From Brachycybe producta (lineage: Eukaryota; Arthropoda; Diplopoda; Playtdesmida; Andrognathidae), in assembly GCA_036925085.1 (NCBI GenBank), contig JAUPFP010000053.1:124001-188000 (forward strand): a stretch of 64,000 nucleotides of DNA, given 5' to 3'. The notes under the pieces are model-generated. The model was not told the DNA's origin and did no database searches. It was given only the letters and a program-made list of their open reading frames with translations. Both the position numbers and the translations under genes were made by a program. This document shows, piece by piece, positions 22,552 through 37,270 of this stretch. Within the stretch, counting starts at the first letter, position 1. The number at the start of each line of letters is the position of its first letter.

Positions 22552-25500
22552 TGGTGTAACTTTTGAAGCATGCAGTGCACACCGGAATTGAAGACCTCCC
22601 TGCATTTCTGAATGTATTAGAAATGCAATGCATCAAACAGCTTCATTCTACGTCTATTAGTTCATTTGAAACGATTTTTAGAATTTACAAATCCATGAGA
22701 ATGCTTAGAAACTTCAATGACGCCCACTTTGAACTGGTGTACTTTTTGAAGCAAGCAGTACACACTGGAATTGAAGACCTAACTGCATTTCTGAATGTCC
22801 TAGAAATGCAATGAAAATAACAGCTTCATTCTACATCAATTAGTTCATTTGCAATGAATTTTAGAATTTACAAATCCATGAGCATGCTTAGACACTTCAA
22901 TGACGCCCACTTTGAACTGGTGTATTTTTTGAAGCATGCAGTGCACACAGGAATTGAAGACATCGCTGCATTCCTGATTGTACAAGGAATGCAATGCATC
23001 TAACAGCTCCATTCTACAAAAAATTAGTAAAAATTGTCAAAAAATGACATTTTTTCATGAGTACCCGTGTTGGAAGTTTTTCAAAAAACGGCAAAAAATG
23101 AAATAACTGGTGTAACTTTTGAAGCATGCAGTGCACACCGGAATTGAAGACCTCCCTGCATTTCTGAATGTATTAGAAATGCAATGCATAAAACAGCTTC
23201 ATTCTACGTCTATTAGTTCATTTGAAACGATTTTTAGAATTTACAAATCCATGAGAATGCTTAGACACTTCAATGACGTCCACTTTGAACTGGTGTACTT
23301 TTTGAAGCAAGCAGTGCACACTGGAATTGAAGACCTCCCTGCATTCCTGATTGTCCAAGGAATGCAATGCTTGTAACAGCTTCATTCTACATCCACTAGT
23401 TCATTTGAAACGATTTTTTAGAATTTACAAATCCATGAGCAAGCTTAGACCCTTCAATGATGCCCACTTTGAACTGTTGTATTTTTTGAAGCATGCAGTG
23501 CACACTGGAATTGAAGACATCACTGCATTTCTGATTGTTCAAAGAATGCAATAAAAATAACAGCTTCATTCTACATCAATTAGTTCATTTGCAATGAATT
23601 TTAGAATTTACAAATCCATGAGCATGCTTAGACACTTCAATGATGCCCACTTTGACTGGTGTATTTTTTGAAGCATGCAGTGCACACTGGAATTGTAGAC
23701 ATCGCTGCATTCCTGATTGTACAAGAAATGCAATGCATCTAACAGCTTCATTCTACAAAAAATTAGTAAAAATTGTCAAAAAATGACATTTTTTCATGAG
23801 TACCCGTGTTGGAAGTTTTCAAAAAACGGCAAAAAATGAAATAACTGGTGTAACTTTTGAAGCATGCAGTGCACACCGGAATTGAAGACCTCCCTGCATT
23901 TCTGAATGTCCTAGAAATGCAATGCATCTAACAGCTTCATTCTACGTCCATTAGTTCATTTGAAACGAGTTTTAGAATTTACAAATTCATGAGCAAGCTT
24001 AGACCCTTCAATGACGCCCACTTTGAACTGTTGTATTTTTTGAAGCATGCAGTGCACACTGGAATTGAAGACATCGCTGCATTCCTGATTGTCCAAGGAA
24101 TGCAATGCATGTAACAGCTTCATTCTACATCCATTAGTTCATTTGAAACGATTTTTAGAATTTACAAATCCATGAACAAGCTTAGACCCTTCAATGACGC
24201 CCACTTTGAACTGTTGTATTTTTGAAGCATGCAGTGCATACTGGAATTGAAGAAATCACTGCATTCCTGATTGTCCAAAAAATGCAATGAAAATAACAGC
24301 TTCATTCTACATCAATTAGTTCATTTGCAATGAATTTTAGAATTTACAAATCCATGAGCATGCTTAGACACTTCAATGATGCCCACTTTGAACTGGTGTA
24401 TTTTTTGAAGCATGCAGTGCACACTGGAATTGAAGACATCGCTGCATTCCTGATTGTACAAGGAATGCAATGCATTTAACAGCTCTATTCTATAAAAATT
24501 AGTAAAAATTGTCAAAAAATAACATTTTTTCATGAGTACCCATGTTGGAAGTTTTTCAAAAAACGGCAAAAAATGAAATAACTGGTGTAACTTTTGAAGC
24601 ATGCAGTGCACACTGGAAGTGAAGACATCGCTGCATTCCTGATTATACAAGGAATGCAATGCATCTAACAGCTCCATTCTACAAAAATTAGTAAAAATTG
24701 TCAAAAAATGACATTTTTTCATGAGTACCCGTGTTGGAAGTTTTTCAAAAAACGGCAAAAAATGAAATAACTGGTGTAACTTTTGAAGCATGCAGTGCAC
24801 ACCGGAATTGAAGACCTCCCTGCATTTCTGAATGTATTAGAAATGCAATGCATCAAACAGCTTCATTCTACGTCTATTAGTTCATTTGAAACGATTTTTA
24901 GAATTTACAAATCCATGAGAATGCTTAGACACTTCAATGACGCCCACTTTGAACTGGTGTACTTTTTGAAGCAAGCAGTGCACACTGGAATTGAAGACCT
25001 AACTGCATTTCTGAATGTCCTAGAAATGCAATGAAAATAACAGCTTCATTCTACATCAATTAGTTCATTTGCAATGAATTTTAGAATTTACAAATCCATG
25101 AGCATGCTTAGACACTTCAATGACGCCCACTTTGAACTGGTGTATTTTTTGAAGCATGCAGTGCACACTGGAATTGAAGACATCGCTGCATTCCTGATTG
25201 TACAAGGAATGCAATGCATCTAACAGCTCCATTCTACAAAAAATTAGTAAAAATTGTCAAAAAATGACATTTTTTCATGAGTACCCGTGTTGGAAGTTTT
25301 TCAAAAAACGGCAAAAAATGAAATAACTGGTGTAACTTTTGAAGCATGCAGTGCACACCGGAATTGAAGACCTCCCTGCATTTCTGAATGTATTAGAAAT
25401 GCAATGCATAAAACAGCTTCATTCTACGTCTATTAGTTCATTTGAAACGATTTTTAGAATTTACAAATCCATGAGAATGCTTAGACACTTCAATGACGCC

Positions 25501-26836
25501 CACTTTGAACTGGTGTACTTTTTGAAGCAAGCAGTGCACACTGGAATTGAAGACCTCCCTGCATTCCTGATTGTCCAAGGAATGAAATGCTTGTAACAGC
25601 TTCATTCTACATCCACTAGTTCATTTGAAACGATTTTTTAGAATTTACAAATCCATGAGCAAGCTTAGACCCTTCAATGATGCCCACTTTGAACTGTTGT
25701 ATTTTTTGAAGCATGCAGTGCACACTGGAATTGAAGACATCACTGCATTCCTGATTGTTCAAAGAATGCAATAAAAATAACAGCTTCATTCTACATAAAT
25801 TAGTTCATTTGCAATGAATTTTAGAATTTACAAATCCATGAGCATGCTTAGACACTTCAATGACGCCCACTTTGAACTGGTGTATTTTTTGAAGCATGCA
25901 GTGCACACTGGAATTGTAGACATCGCTGCATTCCTGATTGTACAAGGAATGCAATGCATCTAACAGCTTCATTCTACAAAAAATTAGTAAAAATTGTCAA
26001 AAAATGACATTTTTTCATGAGTACCCGTGTTGGAAGTTTTCAAAAAACGGCAAAAAATGAAATAACTGGTGTAACTTTTGAAGCATGCAGTGCACACCGG
26101 AATTGAAGACCTCCCTGCATTTCTGAATGTTCTAGAAATGCAATGCATCTAACAGCTTCATTCTACGTCCATTAGTTCATTTGAAACGAGTTTTAGAATT
26201 TACAAATTCATGAGCAAGCTTAGACCCTTCAATGACGCCCACTTTGAACTGTTGTATTTTTTGAAGCATGCAGTGCACACTGGAATTGAAGACATCGCTG
26301 CATTCCTGATTGTCCAAGGAATGCAATGCATGTAACAGCTTCATTCTACATCCATTAGTTCATTTGAAACGATTTTTAGAATTTACAAATCCATGAACAA
26401 GCTTAGACCCTTCAATGACGCCCACTTTGAACTGTTGTATTTTTGAAGCATGCAGTGCATACTGGAATTGAAGAAATCACTGCATTCCTGATTGTCCAAA
26501 AAATGCAATGAAAATAACAGCTTCATTCTACATCAATTAGTTCATTTGCAATGAATTTTAGAATTTACAAATCCATGAGCATGCTTAGACACTTCAATGA
26601 TGCCCACTTTGAACTGGTGTATTTTTTGAAGCATGCAGTGCACACTGGAATTGAAGACATCGCTGCATTCCTGATTGTACAAGGAATGCAATGCATTTAA
26701 CAGCTCTATTCTATACAAATTAGTAAAAATTGTCAAAAAATAACATTTTTTCATGAGTACCCATGTTGGAAGTTTTTCAAAAAACGGCAAAAAATGAAAT
26801 AACTGGTGTAACTTTTGAAGCATGCAGTGCACACCG
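22552..26836 (+). repeat. Tandem duplication of a 2220 bp (12-monomer) block
   Basis: Copy 1 is about 22552-24771; copy 2 is about 24772-26836 and lacks the last unit. Shared marks at +2220/2221 include GAATGTATTAGAAATGC, GCATCAAACAGC, GAGAATGCTTAG, GAAGCAAGCAGT, GCTTGTAACAGC and GAACAAGCTTAG. Copy 1 has a one-base loss (TTTGACTGG) near 23653. Both outer breakpoints fall at ACTGGTGTAACTTTTGAAGCATGC: before it the two sequences have different heads, after it they are alike. At 24321-24800 copy 1 has two B units separated by a single core and tail, an unusual B-p-B order. Confidence 0.85.
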
Positions 26837-28270
26837 GAATTGAAGAACTCCCTGCATTTCTGAATGTCCTAGAAATGCAATGCATCTAACAGCTTCATTC
26901 TACGTCCATTAGTTCATTTGAAACGAGTTTTAGAATTTACAAATTCATGAGCAAGCTTAGACCCTTCAATGACGCCCACTTTAAACTGTTGTATTTTTTG
27001 AAGCATGCAGTGCACACTGGAATTGAAGACATCGCTGCATTTCTGATTGTCCAAGGAATGCAATGCATGTAACAGCTTCATTCTACATCCATTAGTTCAT
27101 TTGAAACGATTTTTAGAATTTACAAATCCATGAACAAGCTTAGACCCTTCAATGACGCCCACTTTGAACTGTTGTATTTTTTGAAGCATGCAGTGCATAC
27201 TGGAATTGAAGAAATCACTGCATTCCTGATTGTCCAAAAAATGCAATGAAAATAACAGCTTCATTCTACATCAATTAGTTCATTTGCAATGAATTTTAGA
27301 ATTTACAAATCCATGAGCAAGCTTAGACACTTCAATGACGCCCACTTTGAACTGGTGTAACTTTTGAAGCATGCAGTGCACACTGGAATTCAAGACATCG
27401 CTGCATTCCTGATTGTACAAGGAATGCAATGCATCTAACAGCTCTATTCTATAAAAATTAGTAAAAATTGTCAAAAAATAAATTTTTTTCAAGAGTACCC
27501 ATGTTGGAAGTTTTTCAAAAAACGGCAAAAAATGAAATAACTGGTGTAACTTTTGAAGCATGCAGTGCACAAAGGAATTTAAGACCTCCCTGCATTTCTG
27601 AATGTCCTAGAAATGCAATGCATCTAACAGCTTCATTTGTACGTCCATTAGTTCATTTGAAATGATTTTTAGAATTTACAAATCCATGAGCAAGCTTAGA
27701 CCCTTCAATGACGCCCACTTTGAACTGTTGTATTTTTGAAGCATGCAGTGCACACTGGAATTGAAGACATCGCTGCATTCCTGATTGTACAAGGAATGCA
27801 ATGCATCTAACAGCTCCATTCTACAAAAATTAGTTCATTTGCAATGAATTTTAGAATTTACAAATCAATGAGCAAACTTAGACACTTCAATGACGCCCAC
27901 TTTGAACTGGTGTAACTTTTGAAGCATGCAGTTCACACTGGAAATGAAGACATCGCTGCATTCCTGATTGTACAAGGAATGCAATGCATTTAACAGCTCC
28001 ATTCTACAAAAATTAGTCAAAATTGTCAAAAAATGACATTTTATCATGAGTACCCATGTTGGAAGTTTTTCAAAAAACGGCAAAAAATGAAATAACTGGT
28101 GTAACTTTTGAAGCATGCAGTGCACACACCGGAATTGAAGACCTCCCTGCATTTCTGAATGTCCTAGAAATGCAATGCATCTAACAGCTTCATTCTACGT
28201 CCATTAGTTCATTTGAAACGAGTTTTAGAATTTACAAATTCATGAGCAAGCTTAGACACTTCAATGATGC
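26837..28270 (+). repeat. Satellite segment repeated 19.6 kb downstream
   Basis: A and B units carrying GAAGAACTCCCTG, CACTTTAAACTG, GAACAAGC, GCACAAAGGAATTTAAG, TTCATTTGTACG and the hybrid p-to-Abeta junction at 27830. The same series occurs at +19625 (about 46435-47660). The match stops near 28035 in the B head, where the downstream copy has CATTTTAGAATGCCATG. From about 28122 the core carries an extra CA (GCACACACCGG), a variant also seen near 30156, 32554, 35337 and 38675. Confidence 0.78.
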
Positions 28271-31200
28271 CCACTTTGAACTGGTGTAACTTTTGAAGCA
28301 TGCAGTGCACACTGGAATTGAAGACATCGCTGCATTCCTGATTGTATAAGGAATGCAATGCATGTAACAGCTTCATTCTACATCCATTAGTTCATTTGAA
28401 ACGATTTTTAGAATTTACAAATCCATGAACAAGCTTAGACCCTTCAATGACGCCCACTTTGAACTGTTGTATTTTTTGAAGCATGCAGTGCATACTGGAA
28501 TTGAAGAAATCACTGCATTCCTGAATGTCCTAGAAATGCAATGCATCTAACAGTTTCATTCTACATCCATTAGTTCATTTGAAATGATTTTTATAATTTA
28601 CAAATAATTGAGCAAGCTTAGACCCTTCAATGACGCCCACTTTGAACTGTTGTAATTTTTGAAGCATGCAGTGCACACTGGAATTGAAGACATCGCTACA
28701 TTCCTGATTGTACAAGGAATGCAATGCATCTAACAGCTCTATTCTATAACAATTAGTAAAAATTGTCAAAAAATGACATTTTTTCATGAGTACCCATGTT
28801 GGAAGTTTTTCAAAAAACGGCAAAAAATGAAATAACTGGTGTAATTTTTGAAGCATGCAGTGCACACCGGAATTGAAGACCTCCCTGCATTTCTGAATGT
28901 TCTAGAAATGCAATGCATCTAACAGCTTCATTCTACGTCCATTAGTTCATTTGAAACGAGTTTTAGAATTTACAAATTCATGAGCAAGCTTAGACCCTTC
29001 AATGACGCCCACTTTGAACTGTTGTATTTTTTGAAGCATGCAGTGCACACTGGAATTGAAGACATCGCTGCATTCCTGATTGTCCAAGGAATGCAATGCA
29101 TGTAACAGCTTCATTCTACATCCATTAGTTCATTTGAAACGATTTTTAGAATTTACAAATCCATGAACAAGCTTAGACCCTTCAATGACGCCCACTTTGA
29201 ACTGTTGTATTTTTGAAGCATGCAGTGCATACTGGAATTGAAGAAATCACTGCATTCCTGATTGTCCAAAAAATGCAATGAAAATAACAGCTTCATTCTA
29301 CATCAATTAGTTCATTTGCAATGAATTTTAGAATTTACAAATCCATGAGCATGCTTAGACACTTCAATGATGCCCACTTTGAACTGGTGTATTTTTTGAA
29401 GCATGCAGTGCACACTGGAATTGAAGACATCGCTGCATTCCTGATTGTACAAGGAATGCAATGCATTTAACAGCTCTATTCTATAAAAATTAGTAAAAAT
29501 TGTCAAAAAATAACATTTTTTCATGAGTACCCATGTTGGAAGTTTTTCAAAAAACGGCAAAAAATGAAATAACTGGTGTAACTTTTGAAGCATGCAGTGC
29601 ACACCGGAATTGAAGAACTCCCTGCATTTCTGAATGTCCTAGAAATGCAATGCATCTAACAGCTTCATTCTACGTCCATTAGTTCATTTGAAACGAGTTT
29701 TAGAATTTACAAATTCATGAGCAAGCTTAGACCCTTCAATGACGCCCACTTTAAACTGTTGTATTTTTTGAAGCATGCAGTGCACACTGGAATTGAAGAC
29801 ATCGCTGCATTTCTGATTGTCCAAGGAATGCAATGCATGTAACAGCTTCATTCTACAAAAATTAGTTCATTTGCAATGACTTTTAGAATTTACAAATCAA
29901 TGAGCAAACTTAGACACTTCAATGACGCCCACTTTGAACTGGTGTAACTTTTGAAGCATGCAGTTCACACTGGAAATGAAGACATCGCTGCATTCCTGAT
30001 TGTACAAGGAATGCAATGCATTTAACAGCTCCATTCTACAAAAATTAGTCAAAATTGTCAAAAAATGACATTTTCTCATGAGTACCCATGTTGGAAGTTT
30101 TTCAAAAAACGGCAAAAAATGAAATAACTGGTGTAACTTTTGAAGCATGCAGTACACACACCGGAATTGAAGACCTCCCTGCATTTCTGAATGTCCTAGA
30201 AATGCAATGCATCTAACAGCTTCATTCTACGTCCATTAGTTCATTTGAAACGAGTTTTAGAATTTACAAATTCATGAGCAAGCTTAGACACTTCAATGAT
30301 GCCCACTTTGAACTGGTGTAACTTTTGAAGCATGCAGTGCACACTGGAATTGAAGACATCGCTGCATTCCTGATTGTCCAAGGAATGCAATGCATGTAAC
30401 AGCTTCATTCTACATCCATTAGTTCATTTGAAACGATTTTTAGAATTTACAAATCCATGAACAAGCTTAGACCCTTCAATGACGCCCACTTTGAACTGTT
30501 GTATTTTTTGAAGCATGCAGTGCATACTGGAATTGAAGAAATCACTGCATTCCTGAATGTCCTAGAAATGCAATGCATCTAACAGTTTCATTCTACATCC
30601 ATTAGTTCATTTGAAATGATTTTTATAATTTACAAATAAATGAGCAAGCTTAGACCCTTCAATGATGCCCACTTTGAACTGGTGTAACTTTTGAAGCATG
30701 CAGTGCACACTAGAATTGAAGACATCGCTGCATTCCTGATTGTACAAGGAATGCAATGCATGTAACAGCTTCATTCTACATCCATTAGTTCATTTGAAAC
30801 GATTTTTAGAATTTACAAATCCATGAACAAGCTTAGACCCTTCAATGACGCCCACTTTGAACTGTTGTATTTTTTGAAGCATGCAGTGCATACTGGAATT
30901 GAAGAAATCACTGCATTCCTGAATGTCCTAGAAATGCAATGCATCTAACAGTTTCATTCTACATCCATTAGTTCATTTGAAATGATTTTTATAATTTACA
31001 AATAATTGAGCAAGCTTAGACCCTTCAATGACGCCCACTTTGAACTGTTGTAATTTTTGAAGCATGCAGTGCACACTGGAATTGAAGACATCGCTACATT
31101 CCTGATTGTACAAGGAATGCAATGCATCTAACAGCTCTATTCTATAACAATTAGTAAAAATTGTCAAAAAATGACATTTTTTCATGAGTACCCATGTTGG

Positions 31201-33065
31201 AAGTTTTTCAAAAAACGGCAAAAAATGAAATAACTGGTGTAATTTTTGAAGCATGCAGTGCACACCGGAATTGAAGACCTCCCTGCATTTCTGAATGTTC
31301 TAGAAATGCAATGCATCTAACAGCTTCATTCTACGTCCATTAGTTCATTTGAAACGAGTTTTAGAATTTACAAATTCATGAGCAAGCTTAGACCCTTCAA
31401 TGACGCCCACTTTGAACTGTTGTATTTTTTGAAGCATGCAGTGCACACTGGAATTGAAGACATCGCTGCATTCCTGATTGTCCAAGGAATGCAATGCATG
31501 TAACAGCTTCATTCTACATCCATTAGTTCATTTGAAACGATTTTTAGAATTTACAAATCCATGAACAAGCTTAGACCCTTCAATGACGCCCACTTTGAAC
31601 TGTTGTATTTTTGAAGCATGCAGTGCATACTGGAATTGAAGAAATCACTGCATTCCTGATTGTCCAAAAAATGCAATGAAAATAACAGCTTCATTCTACA
31701 TCAATTAGTTCATTTGCAATGAATTTTAGAATTTACAAATCCATGAGCATGCTTAGACACTTCAATGATGCCCACTTTGAACTGGTGTATTTTTTGAAGC
31801 ATGCAGTGCACACTGGAATTGAAGACATCGCTGCATTCCTGATTGTACAAGGAATGCAATGCATTTAACAGCTCTATTCTATAAAAATTAGTAAAAATTG
31901 TCAAAAAATAACATTTTTTCATGAGTACCCATGTTGGAAGTTTTTCAAAAAACGGCAAAAAATGAAATAACTGGTGTAACTTTTGAAGCATGCAGTGCAC
32001 ACCGGAATTGAAGAACTCCCTGCATTTCTGAATGTCCTAGAAATGCAATGCATCTAACAGCTTCATTCTACGTCCATTAGTTCATTTGAAACGAGTTTTA
32101 GAATTTACAAATTCATGAGCAAGCTTAGACCCTTCAATGACGCCCACTTTAAACTGTTGTATTTTTTGAAGCATGCAGTGCACACTGGAATTGAAGACAT
32201 CGCTGCATTTCTGATTGTCCAAGGAATGCAATGCATGTAACAGCTTCATTCTACAAAAATTAGTTCATTTGCAATGACTTTTAGAATTTACAAATCAATG
32301 AGCAAACTTAGACACTTCAATGACGCCCACTTTGAACTGGTGTAACTTTTGAAGCATGCAGTTCACACTGGAAATGAAGACATCGCTGCATTCCTGATTG
32401 TACAAGGAATGCAATGCATTTAACAGCTCCATTCTACAAAAATTAGTCAAAATTGTCAAAAAATGACATTTTCTCATGAGTACCCATGTTGGAAGTTTTT
32501 CAAAAAACGGCAAAAAATGAAATAACTGGTGTAACTTTTGAAGCATGCAGTACACACACCGGAATTGAAGACCTCCCTGCATTTCTGAATGTCCTAGAAA
32601 TGCAATGCATCTAACAGCTTCATTCTACGTCCATTAGTTCATTTGAAACGAGTTTTAGAATTTACAAATTCATGAGCAAGCTTAGACACTTCAATGATGC
32701 CCACTTTGAACTGGTGTAACTTTTGAAGCATGCAGTGCACACTGGAATTGAAGACATCGCTGCATTCCTGATTGTCCAAGGAATGCAATGCATGTAACAG
32801 CTTCATTCTACATCCATTAGTTCATTTGAAACGATTTTTAGAATTTACAAATCCATGAACAAGCTTAGACCCTTCAATGACGCCCACTTTGAACTGTTGT
32901 ATTTTTTGAAGCATGCAGTGCATACTGGAATTGAAGAAATCACTGCATTCCTGAATGTCCTAGAAATGCAATGCATCTAACAGTTTCATTCTACATCCAT
33001 TAGTTCATTTGAAATGATTTTTATAATTTACAAATAAATGAGCAAGCTTAGACCCTTCAATGATG
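28271..33065 (+). repeat. Tandem duplication of a 2398 bp (13-monomer) block
   Basis: Copy 1 is about 28271-30667 and copy 2 about 30668-33065, with similarity running on to ~33150. Recurring marks at +2398 include GATTTTTATAATTTACAAATAATTG (Agamma; 28585 and 30983), GAATGTTCTAG, GTACACACACCGG, GCAATGACTTTTAG after the hybrid junction (29862 and 32260) and CACACTAGAATTG. Homology ends where one copy has GCATGTAACAGCTTC and the other GCATCTAACAGCTCTATTC. The Agamma subfamily, with TATAATTTACAAATAA, first appears in this block. Confidence 0.83.
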
Positions 33066-34487
33066 CCCACTTTGAACTGGTGTAACTTTTGAAGCATGCA
33101 GTGCACACTAGAATTGAAGACATCGCTGCATTCCTGATTGTACAAGGAATGCAATGCATCTAACAGCTCTATTCTATAACAATTAGTAAAAATTGTCAAA
33201 AAATGACATTTTTTCATAAGTACCCATGTTGGAAGTTTTTCAAAAAACGGCAAAAAATGAAATAACTGGTGTAATTTTTGAAGCATGCAGTGCACACCGG
33301 AATTGAAGACCTCCCTGCATTTCTGAATGTCCTAGAAATGCAATGCATCTAACACTTTCATTCTACATCCATTAGTTCATTTGAAATGATTTTTATAATT
33401 TACAAATAATTGAGCAAGCTTAGACCCTTCAATGACGCCCACTTTGAACTGTTGTAATTTTTGAAGCATGCAGTGCACACTGGAATTGAAGACATCGCTA
33501 CATTCCTGATTGTACAAGAAATGCAATGCATCTAACAGCTCTATTCTATAACAATTAGTAAAAATTGTCAAAAAATGACATTTTTTCATGAGTACCCATG
33601 TTGGAAGTTTTTCAAAAAACGGCAAAAAATGAAATAACTGGTGTAATTTTTGAAGCATGCAGTGCACACCGGAATTGAAGACCTCCCTGCATTTCTGAAT
33701 GTCCTAGAAATGCAATGCATCTAACACTTTCATTCTACATCCATTAGTTCATTTGAAATGATTTTTATAATTTACAAATAATTGAGCAAGCTTAGACCCT
33801 TCAATGACGCCCACTTTGAACTGTTGTAATTTTTGAAGCATGCAGTGCACACTGGAATTGAAGACATCGCTGCATTCCTGATTGTACAAGGAATGCAATG
33901 CATCTAACAGCTCTATTCTATAACAATTAGTAAAAATTGTCAAAAAATGACATTTTTTCATGAGTACCCATGTTGGAAGTTTTTCAAAAAACGGCAAAAA
34001 ATGAAATAACTGGTGTAATTTTTGAAGCATGCAGTGCACACCGGAATTGAAGACCTCCCTGCATTTCTGAATGTCCTAGAAATGCAATGCATCTAACACT
34101 TTCATTCTACATCCATTAGTTCATTTGAAATGATTTTTATAATTTACAAATAATTGAGCAAGCTTAGACCCTTCAATGACGCCCACTTTGAACTGTTGTA
34201 ATTTTTGAAGCATGCAGTGCACACTGGAATTGAAGACATCGCTACATTCCTGATTGTACAAGAAATGCAATGCATCTAACAGCTCTATTCTATAAAAATT
34301 AGTAAAAATTGTCAAAAAATAAAATTTTTTCATGAGTACCCATGTTGGAAGTTTTTCAAAAAACGGCAAAAAATGAAATACCTGGTGTAACTTTTGAAGC
34401 ATGCAGTGCACACCGGAGTTGAAGACCTCCCTGCATTTCTGAATGTCCTAGAAATGCAATGAAAATAACAGCTTCATTCTACATCAA
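33000..34487 (+). repeat. Agamma-B dimer run, 372 bp x 4
   Basis: Agamma units start at 33000, 33372, 33744 and 34116, and the next A head is at 34488: four exact 372 bp dimers. Each dimer is Agamma-p (183 bp) plus B-r (189 bp). The r tails end CTAACACTTTCATTC, a variant almost confined to this type of run. Dimers differ at a few bases (TCGCTACATTCC versus TCGCTGCATTCC; AAGAAATGC versus AAGGAATGC), so the run is young but not brand new. Confidence 0.93.
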
Positions 34488-35782
34488 TTAGTTCATTTGC
34501 AATGAATTTTAGAATTTACAAATCCATGAGCAAGCTTAGACACTTCAATGACGCCCACTTTGAACTGGTGTAACTTTTGAAGCATGCAGTGCACACTGGA
34601 ATTGAAGACATCGCTGCATTCCTGATTGTACAAGGAATGCAATGCATCTAACAGCTCTATTCTATAAAAATTAGTAAAAATTGTCAAAAAATAAAATTTT
34701 TTCATGAGTACCCATGTTGGAAGTTTTTCAAAAAACGGCAAAAAATGAAATAACTGGTGTAACTTTTGAAGCATGCAGTGCACAAAGGAATTTAAGACCT
34801 CCCTGCATTTCTGAATGTCCTAGAAATGCAATGCATCTAACAGCTTCATTTGTACGTCCATTAGTTCATTTGAAATGATTTTTAGAATTTACAAATCCAT
34901 GAGCAAGCTTAGACCCTTCAATGACGCCCACTTTGAACTGTTGTATTTTTGAAGCATGCAGTGCACACTGGAATTGAAGACATCGCTGCATTCCTGATTG
35001 TACAAGGAATGCAATGCATCTAACAGCTCCATTCTACAAAAATTAGTTCATTTGCAATGAATTTTAGAATTTACAAATCAATGAGCAAACTTAGACACTT
35101 CAATGACGCCCACTTTGAACTGGTGTAACTTTTGAAGCATGCAGTTCACACTGGAAATGAAGACATCGCTGCATTCCTGATTGTACAAGGAATGCAATGC
35201 ATTTAACAGCTCCATTCTACAAAAATTAGTCAAAATTGTCAAAAAATGACATTTTATCATGAGTACCCATGTTGGAAGTTTTTCAAAAAACGGCAAAAAA
35301 TGAAATAACTGGTGTAACTTTTGAAGCATGCAGTGCACACACCGGAATTGAAGACCTCCCTGCATTTCTGAATGTCCTAGAAATGCAATGCATCTAACAG
35401 CTTCATTCTACGTCCATTAGTTCATTTGAAACGAGTTTTAGAATTTACAAATTCATGAGCAAGCTTAGACACTTCAATGATGCCCACTTTGAACTGGTGT
35501 AACTTTTGAAGCATGCAGTGCACACTGGAATTGAAGACATCGCTGCATTCCTGATTGTCCAAGGAATGCAATGCATGTAACAGCTTCATTCTACATCCAT
35601 TAGTTCATTTGAAACAATTTTTAGAATTTACAAATCCATGAACAAGCTTAGACCCTTCAATGACGCCCACTTTGAACTGTTGTATTTTTTGAAGCATGCA
35701 GTGCATACTGGAATTGAAGAAATCACTGCATTCCTGAATGTCCTAGAAATGCAATGCATCTAACAGTTTCATTCTACATCCA

Positions 35783-37270
35783 TTAGTTCATTTGAAATGA
35801 TTTTTATAATTTACAAATAAATGAGCAAGCTTAGACCCTTCAATGATGCCCACTTTGAACTGGTGTAACTTTTGAAGCATGCAGTGCACACTAGAATTGA
35901 AGACATCGCTGCATTCCTGATTGTACAAGGAATGCAATGCATCTAACAGCTCTATTCTATAACAATTAGTAAAAATTGTCAAAAAATGACATTTTTTCAT
36001 GTGTACCCATGTTGGAAGTTTTTCAAAAAACGGCAAAAAATGAAATAACTGGTGTAACTTTTGAAGCATGCAGAGCACACCGGAATTGAAGACCTCCCTG
36101 CATTTCTGAATGTCCTAGAAATGCAATGCATCTAACAGTTTCATTCTACATCCATTAGTTCATTTGAAATGATTTTTATAATTTACAAATAATTGAGCAA
36201 GCTTAGACCCTTCAATGACGCCCACTTTGAACTGTTGTAATTTTTGAAGCATGCAGTGCACACTGGAATTGAAGACATCGCTACATTCCTGATTGTACAA
36301 GGAATGCAATGCATCTAACAGCTCTATTCTATAACAATTAGTAAAAATTGTCAAAAAATGACATTTTTTCATGAGTACCCATATTGGAAGTTTTTCAAAA
36401 AACGGCAAAAAATGAAATAACTGGTGTAATTTTTGAAGCATGCAGTGCACACCGGAATTGAAGACCTCCCTGCATTTCTGAATGTCCTAGAAATGCAATG
36501 CATCTAACACTTTCATTCTACATCCATTAGTTCATTTGAAATGATTTTTATAATTTACAAATAATTGAGCAAGCTTAGACCCTTCAATGACGCCCACTTT
36601 GAACTGTTGTAATTTTTGAAGCATGCAGTGCACACTGGAATTGAAGACATCGCTGCATTCCTGATTGTACAAGGAATGCAATGCATCTAACAGCTCTATT
36701 CTATAACAATTAGTAAAAATTGTCAAAAAATGACATTTTTTCATGAGTACCCATGTTGGAAGTTTTTCAAAAAACGGCAAAAAATGAAATAACTGGTGTA
36801 ATTTTTGAAGCATGCAGTGCACACCGGAATTGAAGACCTCCCTGCATTTCTGAATGTCCTAGAAATGCAAAGCATCTAACACTTTCATTCTACATCCATT
36901 AGTTCATTTGAAATGATTTTTATAATTTACAAATAATTGAGCAAGCTTAGACCCTTCAATGACGCCCACTTTGAACTGTTGTAATTTTTGAAGCATGCAG
37001 TGCACACTGGAATTGAAGACATCGCTACATTCCTGATTGTACAAGAAATGCAATGCATCTAACAGCTCTATTCTATAACAATTAGTAAAAATTGTCAAAA
37101 AATGACATTTTTTCATGAGTACCCATGTTGGAAGTTTTTCAAAAAACGGCAAAAAATGAAATAACTGGTGTAACTTTTGAAGCATGCAGTGCACACCGGA
37201 GTTGAAGACCTCCCTGCATTTCTGAATGTCCTAGAAATGCAATGAAAATAACAGCTTCATTCTACATCAA
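35783..37270 (+). repeat. Agamma-B dimer run, 372 bp x 4
   Basis: Units start at 35783, 36155, 36527 and 36899; the next head (Abeta) is at 37271. Same organisation as 33000-34487. The third dimer has a GCAAAGCATC variant near 36869. It lies inside copy 1 of the 3338/3710 bp duplication. Confidence 0.93.
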